Both the position numbers and the translations under genes were made by a program. From assembly GCF_051020765.1 (NCBI RefSeq), contig NC_134934.1, positions 2,108,001-2,172,000 of the forward strand: a stretch of DNA of 64,000 nt, given 5' to 3'. The stretch is from Lasioglossum baleicum. Taxonomy: Eukaryota > Arthropoda > Insecta > Hymenoptera > Halictidae. The notes under the pieces are model-generated. The model was given only the letters and a program-made list of their open reading frames with translations. It made no database searches and was not told the origin of the DNA. Of this stretch, positions 49,574 through 61,330 are shown in pieces (positions within the stretch are counted from its first letter, which is position 1; every line of letters starts with the position of its first letter).

Positions 49574-49908
49574 TTAGCGAAATATTACAATGTTCGACGG
49601 CGACGTGCAGTCGTTTCCATTTGTGTTCCGGCAATATTTTAAGCCGAACAACTTTTTCAAAATTGGCCTGATTCGGAGAAGTCGTGAGTTGCTGTCCAGC
49701 TCGTTTATTCCGAACAGAATGACATGTCTATCTTCGTGGATAGGAAAAAAATTTTAGAAAATAATATTGTGAAAAAATTGTTCACCATCGTGGAACGACT
49801 GAAGAAAATCCATCGATATTCTTCAATTCTTTTAATCCTCGTGCTTAAATTTCTTTGAACTACTGCTATGATCAATTGAAAAATATATTTCTATGCCACT
49901 TCTTACAT
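49574..49908. other. Short gene-free spacer
   Basis: AT-rich spacer between two mobile elements; nothing recognised. Confidence 0.4.
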
Positions 49909-50261
49909 GGGAAGGGCCCCAAGTGTCCGACTTCGATTTTGATAATTTTTTGTGAGATGATGGTATATGGATCCCTAATTATGTATGCAAAATATTAGGT
50001 GTAGTTATAAAATAGTTTTAAAGATATAAACAATTAAAGTTTTATACCTTGTTGATATACCATGATTTGAGCTGTAGTTTTCGAAGTTCCGTTAGCCGTA
50101 TAAGCAGGTTGCGTGATTCACAGGTATGTAACTTTAATTGTTTATATCTTTAAAACTATTGAGCAACTACACCTAATATTTTGCATACATAATTAGGCAT
50201 CCATATACCATCATTTCACAAAAAATTATCAAATCGAAGTCAGACACTTGGGGTCCTTCCC
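49909..50261. mobile_element. Foldback element with about 135-bp inverted arms
   Basis: The left arm (49909-50043) starts GGGAAGGGCCCCAAGTGTCC. It is matched by the right arm (about 50130-50261), which read inverted starts GGGAAGGACCCCAAGTGTCT. The arms agree almost throughout and share ATGATGGTATATGGAT, TGCAAAATATTAGGTGTAGT and AAAGATATAAACAATTAAAG in order. The loop is about 85 bp. A clear target duplication was not found. High arm identity suggests a fairly young insertion or ongoing correction. Confidence 0.88.
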
Positions 50262-51344
50262 TTGTTAGTGCAATCCGCGTGTATAATCCCAAATGGGGAT
50301 CATGGCAATGGATTAAAGTCTGAAACTTCATCTACTCATTTTCGTACTAAATGCATACAATCCACAGTCTACTTATTTGTATTCAAGATGGAACACGTCT
50401 TGCGGAGAATGAAGAATGGTTTTCGGCGACCGTATCCTGATTTTGAGTGGTGTGGTTGACACCCAGGTGGATGATTGATTTCGAGGGGCGATTCTGCGGG
50501 ACGTTCGAATTCCTAGATAATTAAGAGGATCCAATCAGGAGGTCAGAAGGCTTCCAAAGAGTGAGCCACGCTGGGGATCGACTGCCGAAGGATTCCAAGT
50601 GAGGAAAGCATTGTTCTCTCTCGGCTCGGGCCACAGGAATTCCCTCGGCGCGGCGGAGGCTGTACGAATCATTCCTTCGCGTTCTATGTGTGTGCGCGCG
50701 TGCGTCCACCGCCGTGTGTGCGTGTGTTTTCTTCAGTCTTTTTGTACGAGGAGAAATGATAAAATATCCCCGGCCCGCACCTTTCTTTCGAGTCGTGTGG
50801 AGATCAAACACCGAAGTGGCTAGACTCCCACAGTCTAAATGGTGAGGCGAGTTGAAATATCGCGCCGGGCCTCCCTATATGTTAATCTCCGCATTAGCAT
50901 AATACCGTGATTCTTCAAGGATCATTTGGAAATGCAAATAAATAATTTATAATAATAAGAGCAGACGGGCTGTTGTGGCAGCCCGAACGCATCGGTACGT
51001 CAGAAACCGGGGGACCACCTCCGTCCCGTAGTTACGTCGGTAAATCTAATCGAGATATCTGCCGGTTCGTTGCTCCTTTTCTTGTCACGACAAAAACGCT
51101 CGACGTGTCGGACGATTGGCCTATTTTCTGCCTCACTACCGTTCCGTCCTTCGTCTTTCGTCCTTCGTCCTGCGAATCTTTAACGGACGCCCGGTCCTAC
51201 GCCTCCCTCCACTTCTTCAGCTTCCACCCGTCCCCCTTCCTGCGAATTTTTTCTTCGTCTTTTAACATGACTATACTGACGACTTTTCTGTTTAGTGACG
51301 TGTACACCGAATTTCACTAATTTTAAAATTGTTACCAGGGCCCT
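50262..51344. other. Gene-free stretch
   Basis: A TG/GT-rich patch lies at 50690-50740. No frame with coding character. Confidence 0.4.
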
Positions 51345-51493
51345 TTAACCCTTTGGAGTCTATCGGGACATATGTTCCCAGTGTCCCACCCATGTATTAC
51401 GTGCGCCTAATGGAACAAATAGATCCCGTTTTCCATTATACACGAATATACCAGTCTTAATAAATCGAAAAATAAATCAGACTCCACTTTTAA
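51345..51493. mobile_element. Possible TTAA-type element, degraded
   Basis: CCCTTTGGAGTCT follows TTAA (51345-51348). About 140 bp on, AGACTCCACTT precedes TTAA (51490-51493). The inverted ends agree only in part, so this is a weaker member of the family. Confidence 0.45.
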
Positions 51494-54400
51494 CTCAAAA
51501 TGACGGGGTACAAATTTTTTAATTTACCTGAAAGTTGAGTCATATATTATAATAGAGACGGTTTATATTTTCTCACAGTTTTTATTGTAAGAACAGCTCT
51601 TGTTCTTCATCGATCAATCTACCATGAAGGACTGAAACAAAACTGTACACAAAAATAGGGAGCATTGAACTTCAAACATCTTTACACGATTGCACTAGAA
51701 CGATCAATGACAAGGATAACATTTTTGTCGGAACATCCATCAAACTGGCCAAGGAGATAAATCCATTTACGATCGTTCACAATCGTAACGCGGCGTTGGA
51801 ATGTTGGGAGGATCGCGACCGAGGTGTCTGCGGTCGCGGATCGATCGTATAAAAAGCCATTTAAAGTGCGGAGGGATTAAATCGCCGACTTTGTGCAACA
51901 AGGACAAATTGTTACGATGCGGGGAGAGGCGACGTCGTCGAAGGTTTTCGCGTCGAACGGGGCGATCGTAATGACTTCATAAAAAGCTACGAGGACTTCT
52001 CGGAACGTCGACGGTTGCCGGGCGAGAAGAAGAAGATCATGGTCTCTCGAGCTCTCGGGGTCCGCATAATGGGTGCTAGGACAACCGAACTAGAAGGTGG
52101 AACAGTCGAAAGGCGTATTCCGGTATATTAACACGTAACACATCAAAAAGCACGTCGCACGGGCACACCTGCTTGAGGATGGGCCCCGTCCCGGGTCGCA
52201 CACACGCTTATACGGTTATTTATGCCCTGTAAAAGGTTCTGTTTTCGACTCCGGGTCGGGCACTACGCGGTGTGCCGTGGAAACCGAAACGCCTCGGTCT
52301 CTCCTCGTTCACGTGGCCCGGTTATAAACGTCCGCGTAAATTCGAGGCTGGTTAGAGATCGTAAACTCGCTGGATATGCCCGATATGGCCACCGGCTTGC
52401 CACAGAAAATCATAAAGTCCGAGAGCCTCGCGCTGCGCACAACGCTCCGTCCCTGGGGGAAAACGAGCGAGCGGGTTCCCCAGCCTATTACAACGATTGC
52501 CCAGCGACTTTCCTTCGTGGCTCTTGATGGAAATGCCCGAAGACGCGTCGCGATTTATCGCTTATGCTCCTCGGCCAAGAAACTCGAGCCGTTCGAGTAA
52601 ACGTCGATCCTCTAATTGCTCGATCGCTCCTAGCATTCAATGGAAACCGCGAATAAGGGTCTACGTTGCATTATACATGGGGTTTATACATTCGGGATTT
52701 CCATTCAATTCTTCGGAAAACTTATTTTCTAAAGCATTTAACCCCTTGTCCCACGATTTCTTTCTACAACAATTACAACTTTTTTTATGTTCACCCACTG
52801 CTCCGCAAGTGCCCCTTTAATTTTACGCGCCAGTGTAATTGCCAGCGAGAGAATAATAATAATTTTTAGAGCTTCAGATATAGTTCCCGTTGAACCCGTT
52901 GCACATACGAGTCGCATCTTGCCTGAGACCAAGCCGAGCGAACGATCGCGAGAGCTTAAATTTTTTCAACGGCGCATGATCGACGATCGCTCGGTCTAAA
53001 GTTCTAGGGGGAAGAATGCGCGGCTGGTCCTTAAGAAAAGAATTCCTACTGTGTTCTTTTCCCGTTGCGAACGCTGGAATCTCGAAAGAAATTTTTCTTA
53101 TTACGCCCACCTCCCCCGAAAAGAAAGGGGACCGCGACACGGACACTTGTACACCCCTAATCACGACGATCGTCCGGGGCTGACAGATGCTCGTGTGTTT
53201 TGCATAGAGTGGATTTATAAATACCTTATCAGCTTATTATCTCGCGAGATTCTCTTCCCGCCTTGGGACGTGGTCGGGAGCGATACGAGAAACGTGGCAG
53301 CGGTCAAAAACGAAGAACGGAGAAAGAGAGAGAGATTGAGAGAACGCGAGAAGGAGAGGGATCGAAAGTGGGAGTACCTGTACGCATTCGCATTAAGGCA
53401 GAAAGAGGAGTCTCGCGGAGGAAGAGAAGCAGAAGAGGGGAAAAAATAGAGGTAGACCGAGAGGGGGATGGAGGGCACGATGAAAAGTGGGAGTAGCAAG
53501 GGTGAAATGGTGGGGGACAGGGGGCGGAGGGGGATACAGTGACAAATGAGAGCGACTACAAATTGCACTTTCCGGCTCTCATTCTCATTCGACTCTCGTT
53601 CCTCTTTCTTCCTCTCTTTCTCTTTTTCTGGTCCTCTGCCTCCGTTCCTCCCATTCGTCGGATCGGAGCGGACGGGTAAATGTTCGTCTGGCCCTCCTCT
53701 TTTATTCCTCTTCCACACGGCCTACCTCCATTTATCCTCCTTCGCGATAATACTTCACGCTCGAATAACGAAAACTACTCACAGCGGGTCGGTGCAATTC
53801 CGGTTATTGGTAAGGACCATCGCAATATTCGAGCCCGCTAGCCTGTGCCAGGTCATCCAGTTCGACGAAGTTTCATTCTCGTTGTCCTCCGCCGCAACTC
53901 CCCGCGCTTATCCACGCCACCCCTGTCCTCGTTTCACGCTGTTTGCTGGTACGCGATCCTCCAGAATGAACGCACCGCCTCGCAGTAAATTAAGTTTAAT
54001 TCCGTCGTCGATTATGACGGAGAATATTGTGCGCCGATCGTTCGTAAGTCAACGTTGCCAACGTCCGTTTAACTCGATCTGACGTTCCGTTAGAGCTGAA
54101 GCATAATCGTCGTCGCTGCAAAAAAATTGTATCGGGACGCTGCTTACATATTAATAAATAGTGTTGCACACGAACGGATCAGGATGATCGAGGTCCTGCT
54201 GCATTTTATTGAAAAAAATTTGTTCGTCGAATCTTCTCGTGATTTTGCGAGAGTATCTCAGTTCCGAGAGAAGTCGAGCGTCGAGATACGCGACTCTGCG
54301 ACCGCGAATGCAGCAGTCGGCCGACTTGTATTTACTTGAACGATTTCTGGTAGGACGGCGGGGGCGAGGATGTTATATCGTGGCAGGGGCCAAAGAGTAG

Positions 54401-55399
54401 AGAGAGGCTCTGTATTCTCGGTAAGCACTCGGCGTCGTGGCTTGCTGCCGTTGTAATAACCCCCGTAGATCATACCGGGGCGCACGCACACCATCCAGCC
54501 GCGGATATCTGGCCTCTCGTTGCAGCTTGCAACGGTTGTATGTATAGAGTGCATCGCGAAAGGGGCCCCACGGCCCCCGCACACCACCGTATTATTCATT
54601 GAATGGAGCGCCGCGTTCCGGCTTCGAAATACACGACACAGTTTCACTTCGCGGGAGCAGCCCTTAACCTTTTAACACCGGCCGCCTCGATCCTCTTCGA
54701 AATGCTTTATTGAACGACGGGACGGACCGAGTAATCGATACACAATAACGTTTCTGTGCTTGTGATCCACTGCGAAACCACTCAAATATGTACCCTATTT
54801 TTGAGGCGACGTTCGAAAGATCCTCAAACTGTAACTCAACTTCGCAAAGTTCCAACGATTCCAACGGGTGTCTAAGGAGAGCTAGGGAGGTCCACGAAGG
54901 ACCATGGTAAAACTCTAGCGAGTCCAAACGAACATGGAGGTCCTGGTCGGGACTCTGAAGTTGAGAAGATCCCGCAGAAGTCTCTGAGGGACTCCATGTA
55001 TAGTGCTTTCAAGGATTCATCGGTGGTTCGAAGTGATCACAGGCATCTTTCGCGTCACCCATGATCGTTGAAGTACCTTTCGAGTAATTTTCTGCGGTCC
55101 ATTAGCAACTTCCCTACCCAGTGACCTTGCCAGGAGAAAAATCGGTAGCCACGGCCAACGAGCCGCCAATGACAACGCCACCACCTTCGAAAGAGACGCG
55201 GCTCTTCGGGTAAACGCTCGGTTTTCAGTGTCCGCGACAGCAATAAATCTCCGCGTCGAGCCTTCGCGATTGTATTATTCATGGAACCATCAATAGGGTA
55301 ATTTATTCGCGGACCTGCACGCGCTCACGCGCGCGCGCGATTCTTCGGGCCGCGGCGCGGATCCTGGGCTGACGATTTATCGCCGTGTGGTCGAAAAAT
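51494..55399. other. Gene-free stretch
   Basis: GA-rich imperfect repeat at 53310-53470 and CT-rich DNA at 53570-53720. Frames are low-complexity Arg/Glu or Ser/Phe. An unpaired TTAACCCC end lies at 52738. No gene supported. Confidence 0.45.
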
Positions 55400-56020
55400 C
55401 CGACGGTTTTTAATCCGGACTCGGTGTCCGGCGCGGCGGAGTCGCGCGAACCTACAATGTTCCCCGTGATTTATCAATTGCTACGCGGAGGATTAACAGC
55501 CACAGCCACGGAACCGGCAATAACCGATCGATCGATATTTACAAGAGCAACACGACTAGCCCCGTAAGAAAAGAAGAACAGCCGTAGAAAAAGAACGAAT
55601 AACTCGCGAGACGCACTCGGCGATCGAGATCGGTAAATTAACGAAGCGATCCGAGGTGCACGCGTTCGTTAACCGATTATAAAATCGCTCCTCCGTAATC
55701 GATGAGCCTTTCCCCGTTGGACGGTTTCCGATTAATCGAGAGCCAAGGGCCCTTAACCTCGTAAATAGTTGTTTAGAACGCAACCCGGTTTCCCGTTAAG
55801 ACTACTCCCCTGGGAACCCGCTCGAACGCTACACGGCCGGTTTCCATTAAAACGAGGTAAAAAGCCATGCCTTTTGTTGGCGTTTTCGTAACCCGGACCC
55901 GGATCGTTAAGGCGAGTCGCGCGCGACTGCACGATGTTGCGCCGTGATTTATCAATAGCTTTATGGAGGATTTACAGCCTGGACGAACCGGTAATGGAAG
56001 CCAATCGGCCGTGCCGTTTA
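55400..56020. repeat. Duplicated non-coding module, copies about 477 bp apart
   Basis: Copy 1 (about 55430-55535) and copy 2 (about 55907-56010) share GAGTCGCGCG, then CCGTGATTTATCAAT, GCT, GGAGGATT and ACAGCC, and then GAACCGG or GGAACCGG. The shared words keep order and spacing while the sequence between them differs. Neither copy is in a plausible gene. The pattern fits an old duplication of a short constrained element, such as a regulatory module, better than a mobile element, since no terminal repeats are seen. Confidence 0.6.
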
Positions 56021-59000
56021 ATCCTCTTACATCGTTTTACGTCGTTTCTGCGGAAGTGGCAACGCCGATCGGTGTCCGACGGGCTAACGACTTCGGACCC
56101 GCTCCTCTTTCTCTCGATTTTCATTCACTCGCCTCTCCCTCTCTTTCCCTCTGTACTCCCCCGCCAAGCTTTTTCCATTGACGTTGTAAATCTACGCCGG
56201 GCCCCGTCTATCTTCGAGCGTCGCCGATAAATTCCTGCGTACCCGCTTGTCACTCGTTACGCAAGCTTCACTATGAACGATCCCGAGTCTCTCGCTACTA
56301 ACTCGGCGGACGGGTCGTCAACGGATAGATACTCCCACGTTTCATGCCTCAACTTGCTCCGAGGTTCGATTCGCCGAGGAAATCGGTTTACAGTCAACGC
56401 TGTTTCTATGTTGCGAAACATTTCGAAGTTCGATCGTGTGGTATCTGGATGATCATCGATTTCAAACATCTTCATCGCGTGATCAGAGTATCTGCAGAGA
56501 TTACAGTGTTCACATTCAATTAACCCTTAAGTGATACAGTGTCTCCAGAGATTGCGAAGCGTCATACTAGGACCTTCCTAAAATGATCCACACGTGTGTC
56601 AAATCCGCAGGTTCGCAGACAGTATGCAGACAATTGTCTGTCAGTTTGGACGGAGCTTAATAGCCACGTACAATTTGATACACAAGAAAACGAGCAAAAA
56701 GATGAGGGACGCGCAATCGTCGAACTTCGATCGACCTTGACCCCGTAGAAGTAGACGTCGGAATATCCCGGAGCGCCTAATTCGTGCAGGGACTTGACAG
56801 AGTCCCTGATCATTTCGGTTCGTGTCCGAATCCATCCGCGGTTCGTTTCGACAAGATTCGTTACAGTATATGCAGGTCGAATCGGGGCCTAGAACGCGAA
56901 TATTATCCGCAACCGTGGCTCGATGTCCGAGCCCGGGACCATCCAATCAGTCAAGTCGACGGTCCAGGGCCGGCAATCAAACTCTCTCCCTCTCTCTATC
57001 TTTCTCTCGTAGCCGTCATCGTTTCACCCGAAATCACGACGGCTGCATACGGAGGACTGGCCTAGGACCTTCGTCAGAGAACGCCGAATAAATACCGTTC
57101 CCGGCGCGAATAGGAGAAACGAAAAATATTAAAGAGGGAGGGGAAGAGAAAGGAAGGGACGAGGTTGGTGTCGGCGGTGGTCGCCGTTGGTTGAGATTCC
57201 ATCGCAACGGTGAGCCGACGCGAAAAAATAATTCCGTCGCCGGACACGTCCTTTTGTCTTCGCCTTCTTCGACTTTGTCCTTTTTCTCTTTCTCTCTCGC
57301 TCTCTTTCTCTTTCTCTTCGTCCATATTTCCATCCGCTCATAAAGCCGGGATTCGTATTAAAGGGCACGACACCATAATTAATGCCGGACGGTCACGAAC
57401 AGTCCGGGGCGGTGATGCGCGCCGGTTTCGCCAGGGCTTTATGAAGAAACGCGTACTTACGCGCGTGCATTACACGCTTGCACGCATGACGCGTGCCGCC
57501 AGCCAACCTACCCTTGACCGTGGTGTGCGCGTGCGACGTCCGACACGCGAAAACCGTTGTAATTACGGAGATAATTAGTTGGGAGTTGGCGCGCTTGTAA
57601 TCGCCGCAAATAACCCGCAATTTCGCGCTCGCTTTCGTACCGGGACGATCCGACGCGTTTCCACGAACCTACAAAGTGTGAAGAATTCCGACTTCTCCGA
57701 GTACCTCATCAAGTTCTTTTTCACCCTCAAGAGGCACAGTGTTTTTACTCGGATTACAAAGCATCGTATTGGGACCATTCTAAAATGTTGTACAAATTTT
57801 CTCGGACATCTTCAAGCCATCGCACTACTATTTATTTTGTGGTGATAGGAATTAAAAATTCTTCATCGTTCATAATTTCATAGAAAAAACCGAAAACTTA
57901 TATTTATTGTATGTCAAATGTAAAATTAATAATATTCTGCACACAGTCACAGAGGTCTAACTCTAGCACCTCGAATACTGTTCCTTTCGAATTGGAAATG
58001 AACAAGTCCGTAGCCGAAGCACGAGAGGGGGCGTGGAGGATTGATCACACAAAAACCGGGGGAAAATCATCGATCACGCGAGGCGATGCAAAGACACCCG
58101 AGAGATCTACGCGTCCCTTTATCCGGGCGAGGATCTGATGCCGGGCCCGTGTCTCATCTCAATCGGTGTCCGGCACTGAAAAATTCCTCGCTCGTCCCTC
58201 CCAGAGCGTGCGTGTACGGGGTTCAGCTAATAAAATCATCTGCATCCGGGCCAGGAAATTATCTGACGAATTCATCTGCTTATCGAGCAATAAAATGGCC
58301 CGGCGTCCACTCCTCGATCCTGATGCCTATCTCCTCCTGCCCTTCCACCTCTGTTCCCCTGGCTCCGTTCTCTCTCGCATATAGGTGCCTAGACACATTG
58401 TGGCGCCATGCCAGAGAGAACCGAACCTCTCTTCCTCCCCGTATATACACGCGTTTCTTTTCTTGATCGACTTTTTTTGTTCCCCCCGTTGGTCGTTCAA
58501 TACGTGGAGAGAAAGAGAAAGAAAGAGAGAGAGAGAGAGAAGGGACGTTGCTTACGTTCGAGCATCGGGGGCCCGTTTAATAAGGACCCACCGTTCCCCC
58601 TTACGATATTTATAATCCCGCGGGGAAACTGTTTTTATAATCTCGCCTAGGAATCTCGGAGCCTGCAACAGGCATACCTAGTCCGCCGTTTAGGCGAGCT
58701 CTCGACCTCCAGAGTTTTCTGAGACTGCTCCCCCTATTCGCGAGCACGGACCTCCTTTGGGATGTACTCTTTTTAGGAGCCATGGTTCTCGTTTATAGGC
58801 CCTTCATTTTTAATAGAATCTATTTTTGAGGTAATTTTTCAGGATTGTTTAATGTTATGCAATCTAATGGAACTAATAAGATTTAATTGCTAATTGCTTT
58901 ATGCAATCGACGTGGATTCCGTAATCGAAGTTGCAACGAGTGAGGTTTTCTATTGTATATACTGTAGTGTAAAATTAAAGAATCAATAAATGTGAAAGTT

Positions 59001-60590
59001 CTGCAAACTCAAACATTCGTACAGACGTTAAAAAATTTTGTCCACTAATGGAACCACCGTGGATTTGAAGATCGGAGTCTCGCCTTTAAAATGACGTCTG
59101 GAACAGTGAATAAAAAGTGTGCCGCTGGCATACTACCGAGGTTCTACTGTAGATTGGATTAATTGACGAAAAAAGAAAGGAGCAGTCTATAAAGCTGTGA
59201 ACATGTAAGTAGATGTAAAATTTGTCGCAACTATGAAAATCGTTTCGACTGTTTAGTACCGTGCAAAGTTGCTGTCAGCTCGGTGGTTTATGTAACACGT
59301 GTTTAATACGACGGCTGATTCCGAGGTGTACGAACACAGTAAGAGATCTCACCTGTATGTACATTATGTATGGAGCAGCGCGAGCATGGTCAGTGATCGT
59401 TAGGAATCTCGTGGACGAAGCTCTAACATCATCCAGCTGTCTCTCTTTCTCGTAAAGTCAGGTATACGCGGCGCGCACTAAAACGAACGTTAATTTCCAC
59501 ACGTTAAAGTTATTATTTATTGATACGACGTAATCTCGGGGCCGAGATCACGGCAGACGCTTAGTCGGTCGATATTCACCCGAAACTGCGGCCCGGGCGG
59601 ATTCCTCGTCGCATTTTATTATCTCGATCGTTCATAAATTCCGTGACAATACAAGTATAAAGTATCCACCGCCTCCGCGGGTACGAAAAAGGTCGTCCAC
59701 GAGGTCCGTGGAGGTCCTTCGCGTGTAGCATTGTCATCGTTCGCGAAGCCAGCTTTTCAATAATCAATTATACGACATTAAAACCGTATATTTATGAATC
59801 GTTCCACCCAGCGCGCCCTCCCGAGAAAAGGAAAAAAGAGGAGAGACGAGAACAAAAAGCAGACAAGAATAAAGAGAAAAAAAAAGAAAAGAAAACCAGC
59901 GAACAGAGAGTCAAACAGAGAAAAAGTCCAAGAGAGGACGACGACTGCTGGCATAAAATACGAATCTTAAAATCCCGACGAATAGTCCTCGTAATTAAAT
60001 CCCCGGTTTTTTTGTCCCGGCACCGAGAACAACAGGAATAGGTGGTCGACGCGTCAAATAAATCAGTCACAGTTTCTCTAATATACCGCATCGTCAATAT
60101 ATTTCCGATCTTTTTTGCAAAACAAATATTATAATATGATACAGGCATGGTCGTGGATCGGGAGCTCTCGCTCCTCCGGCAACCTAAGCATATACACAAC
60201 AAAAAATAATAATTGTTACAATAATGTTAGAATCGCCGTGTTCGCTCCCTACCTATCGATCTCGCTTTCTCTCTCCCCACCTCTCTATCTCTTTCTCCCA
60301 TCTTCCATTTCTTTTTATTCTTGCTATTTACAGGATATCACACATCAGAACAAATCCGTAGTACATATCTTACAACGCGGACGTCTCTCGAGCGACGTCC
60401 CCTCGCAACCCTACTCGTCGTATCGCACAACTTCGCCTATTAATATTTATATTTACAATGACGCTTCGACGTTCCTAACTTCGAATTTTCCGCGTTGACC
60501 TTCTAGCGGCCATCTTATACTTCGTTCGCACTGCCGAGTAAACTAAAACTCTTTTTCCAAATCAAAAACTTCGGACGATCCTTCTAGCAT
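56021..60590. other. Gene-free stretch
   Basis: CT/TC-rich at 57285-57325 and a GA tract at 58506-58540. Bases 56525-56596 and 57722-57797 are diverged direct copies (ACAGTG, AAGCRTC, TAGGACC or TGGGACC, CTAAAATG) that begin like TTAA-type element ends. 59810-59935 is purine-rich. No supported gene. Confidence 0.45.
58506..58540. repeat. (GA)n tract
   Basis: GA/GAAA-rich simple repeat ending in a pure (GA) run of about eight units. Confidence 0.9.
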
Positions 60591-60594
60591 GTTC

Positions 60595-60649
60595 ACCCCA
60601 TTTTCCGGAAAGCAGCACGTTTTTAGAAAAATTTTTCAGAAAATGGGGT
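60595..60649. other. Hairpin with 11-bp perfect stem
   Basis: ACCCCATTTTC (60595-60605) pairs with GAAAATGGGGT (60639-60649). It stands just left of the 177-bp repeat array and may be part of the same element. Confidence 0.5.
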
Positions 60650-60689
60650 TCACAGATACATTTTCGCGAGGCTCTCTCTAAAAGGGGGG

Positions 60690-61330
60690 GCTGCCCAAAG
60701 AGTATCAACTCTTAAGAAGGACTCTCTCTCTCTGTTGGTGTTAAATAAATATTTGTTCAACCCTCGTCCATTCTTTATGTCAATTCATATCACCGCTTCC
60801 GACGAAGAATAAGATGTACAAAACAAATTGTTTATTTTTCCATCGTATCATTATATTAGATTCCACAAATTAATTCAGGAAATTGAAGGATGGACGAGGG
60901 TTAATATATTTAAATTTCGATTTTCATTTATCCGATAAAAATCAGTATTATACGAATCGATAGAGGTGTAGCACTTTTATAAACCTAGCTGGACAGTTCA
61001 TTTAAGGCTTGCATTACCAAAAGAGCATCAATCCTTAAAGCAACTGCTGAAGTATTTCCGCGATTTTAAATTAATATTTGTTTAATGTCAGTGAAAATTT
61101 AGATCTTCTTCTATGGATTCAATAGAAATGAATGTTACATGAATCGATAAAGTGCATAACTTACCTGGACAATATATTTAAGGATTGCAGAATCGAAAGA
61201 GTATCAATCCTTAAAGCAACTGCTGAAATATCTATCCAACTTTGAATTAATATTTATTTAACATCGGTGAAAATTCAGACTTCCATCTATCGATTCAATA
61301 AAAACCAATGTTACATGAACAAAGAGATGT
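60690..61330. repeat. Array of three about 177-bp degenerate repeats
   Basis: GAGTATCAA or GAGCATCAA followed by CTTAA (AGCAACTGCTGAA in copies 2 and 3) marks units at 60700, 61023 and 61199. Units 2 and 3 are 176 bp apart. Units 1 and 2 are 323 bp apart because a TTAA element is inserted in unit 1 (60761-60900). Shared words further on include TTAATATTT, GTGAAAATT, GATTCAATA, ATGTTACATGAA and CTGGACA. Confidence 0.83.
60757..60904. mobile_element. TTAA-type element (piggyBac-like MITE) inside repeat unit 1
   Basis: CCCTCGTCCATTCTT (60761) is inverted as GAAGGATGGACGAGGG (to 60900), flanked by TCAA (60757-60760) and TTAA (60901-60904). The 140-bp body is non-coding. Units 2 and 3 of the surrounding array lack it and show the uninterrupted site, as ATTTGTTTAATG in unit 2. 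Confidence 0.86.

Noticed and set aside
60690..61330. CRISPR-like or satellite array
   Set aside because: Only three diverged units of 177 bp; not a CRISPR repeat pattern and too few units for a satellite.
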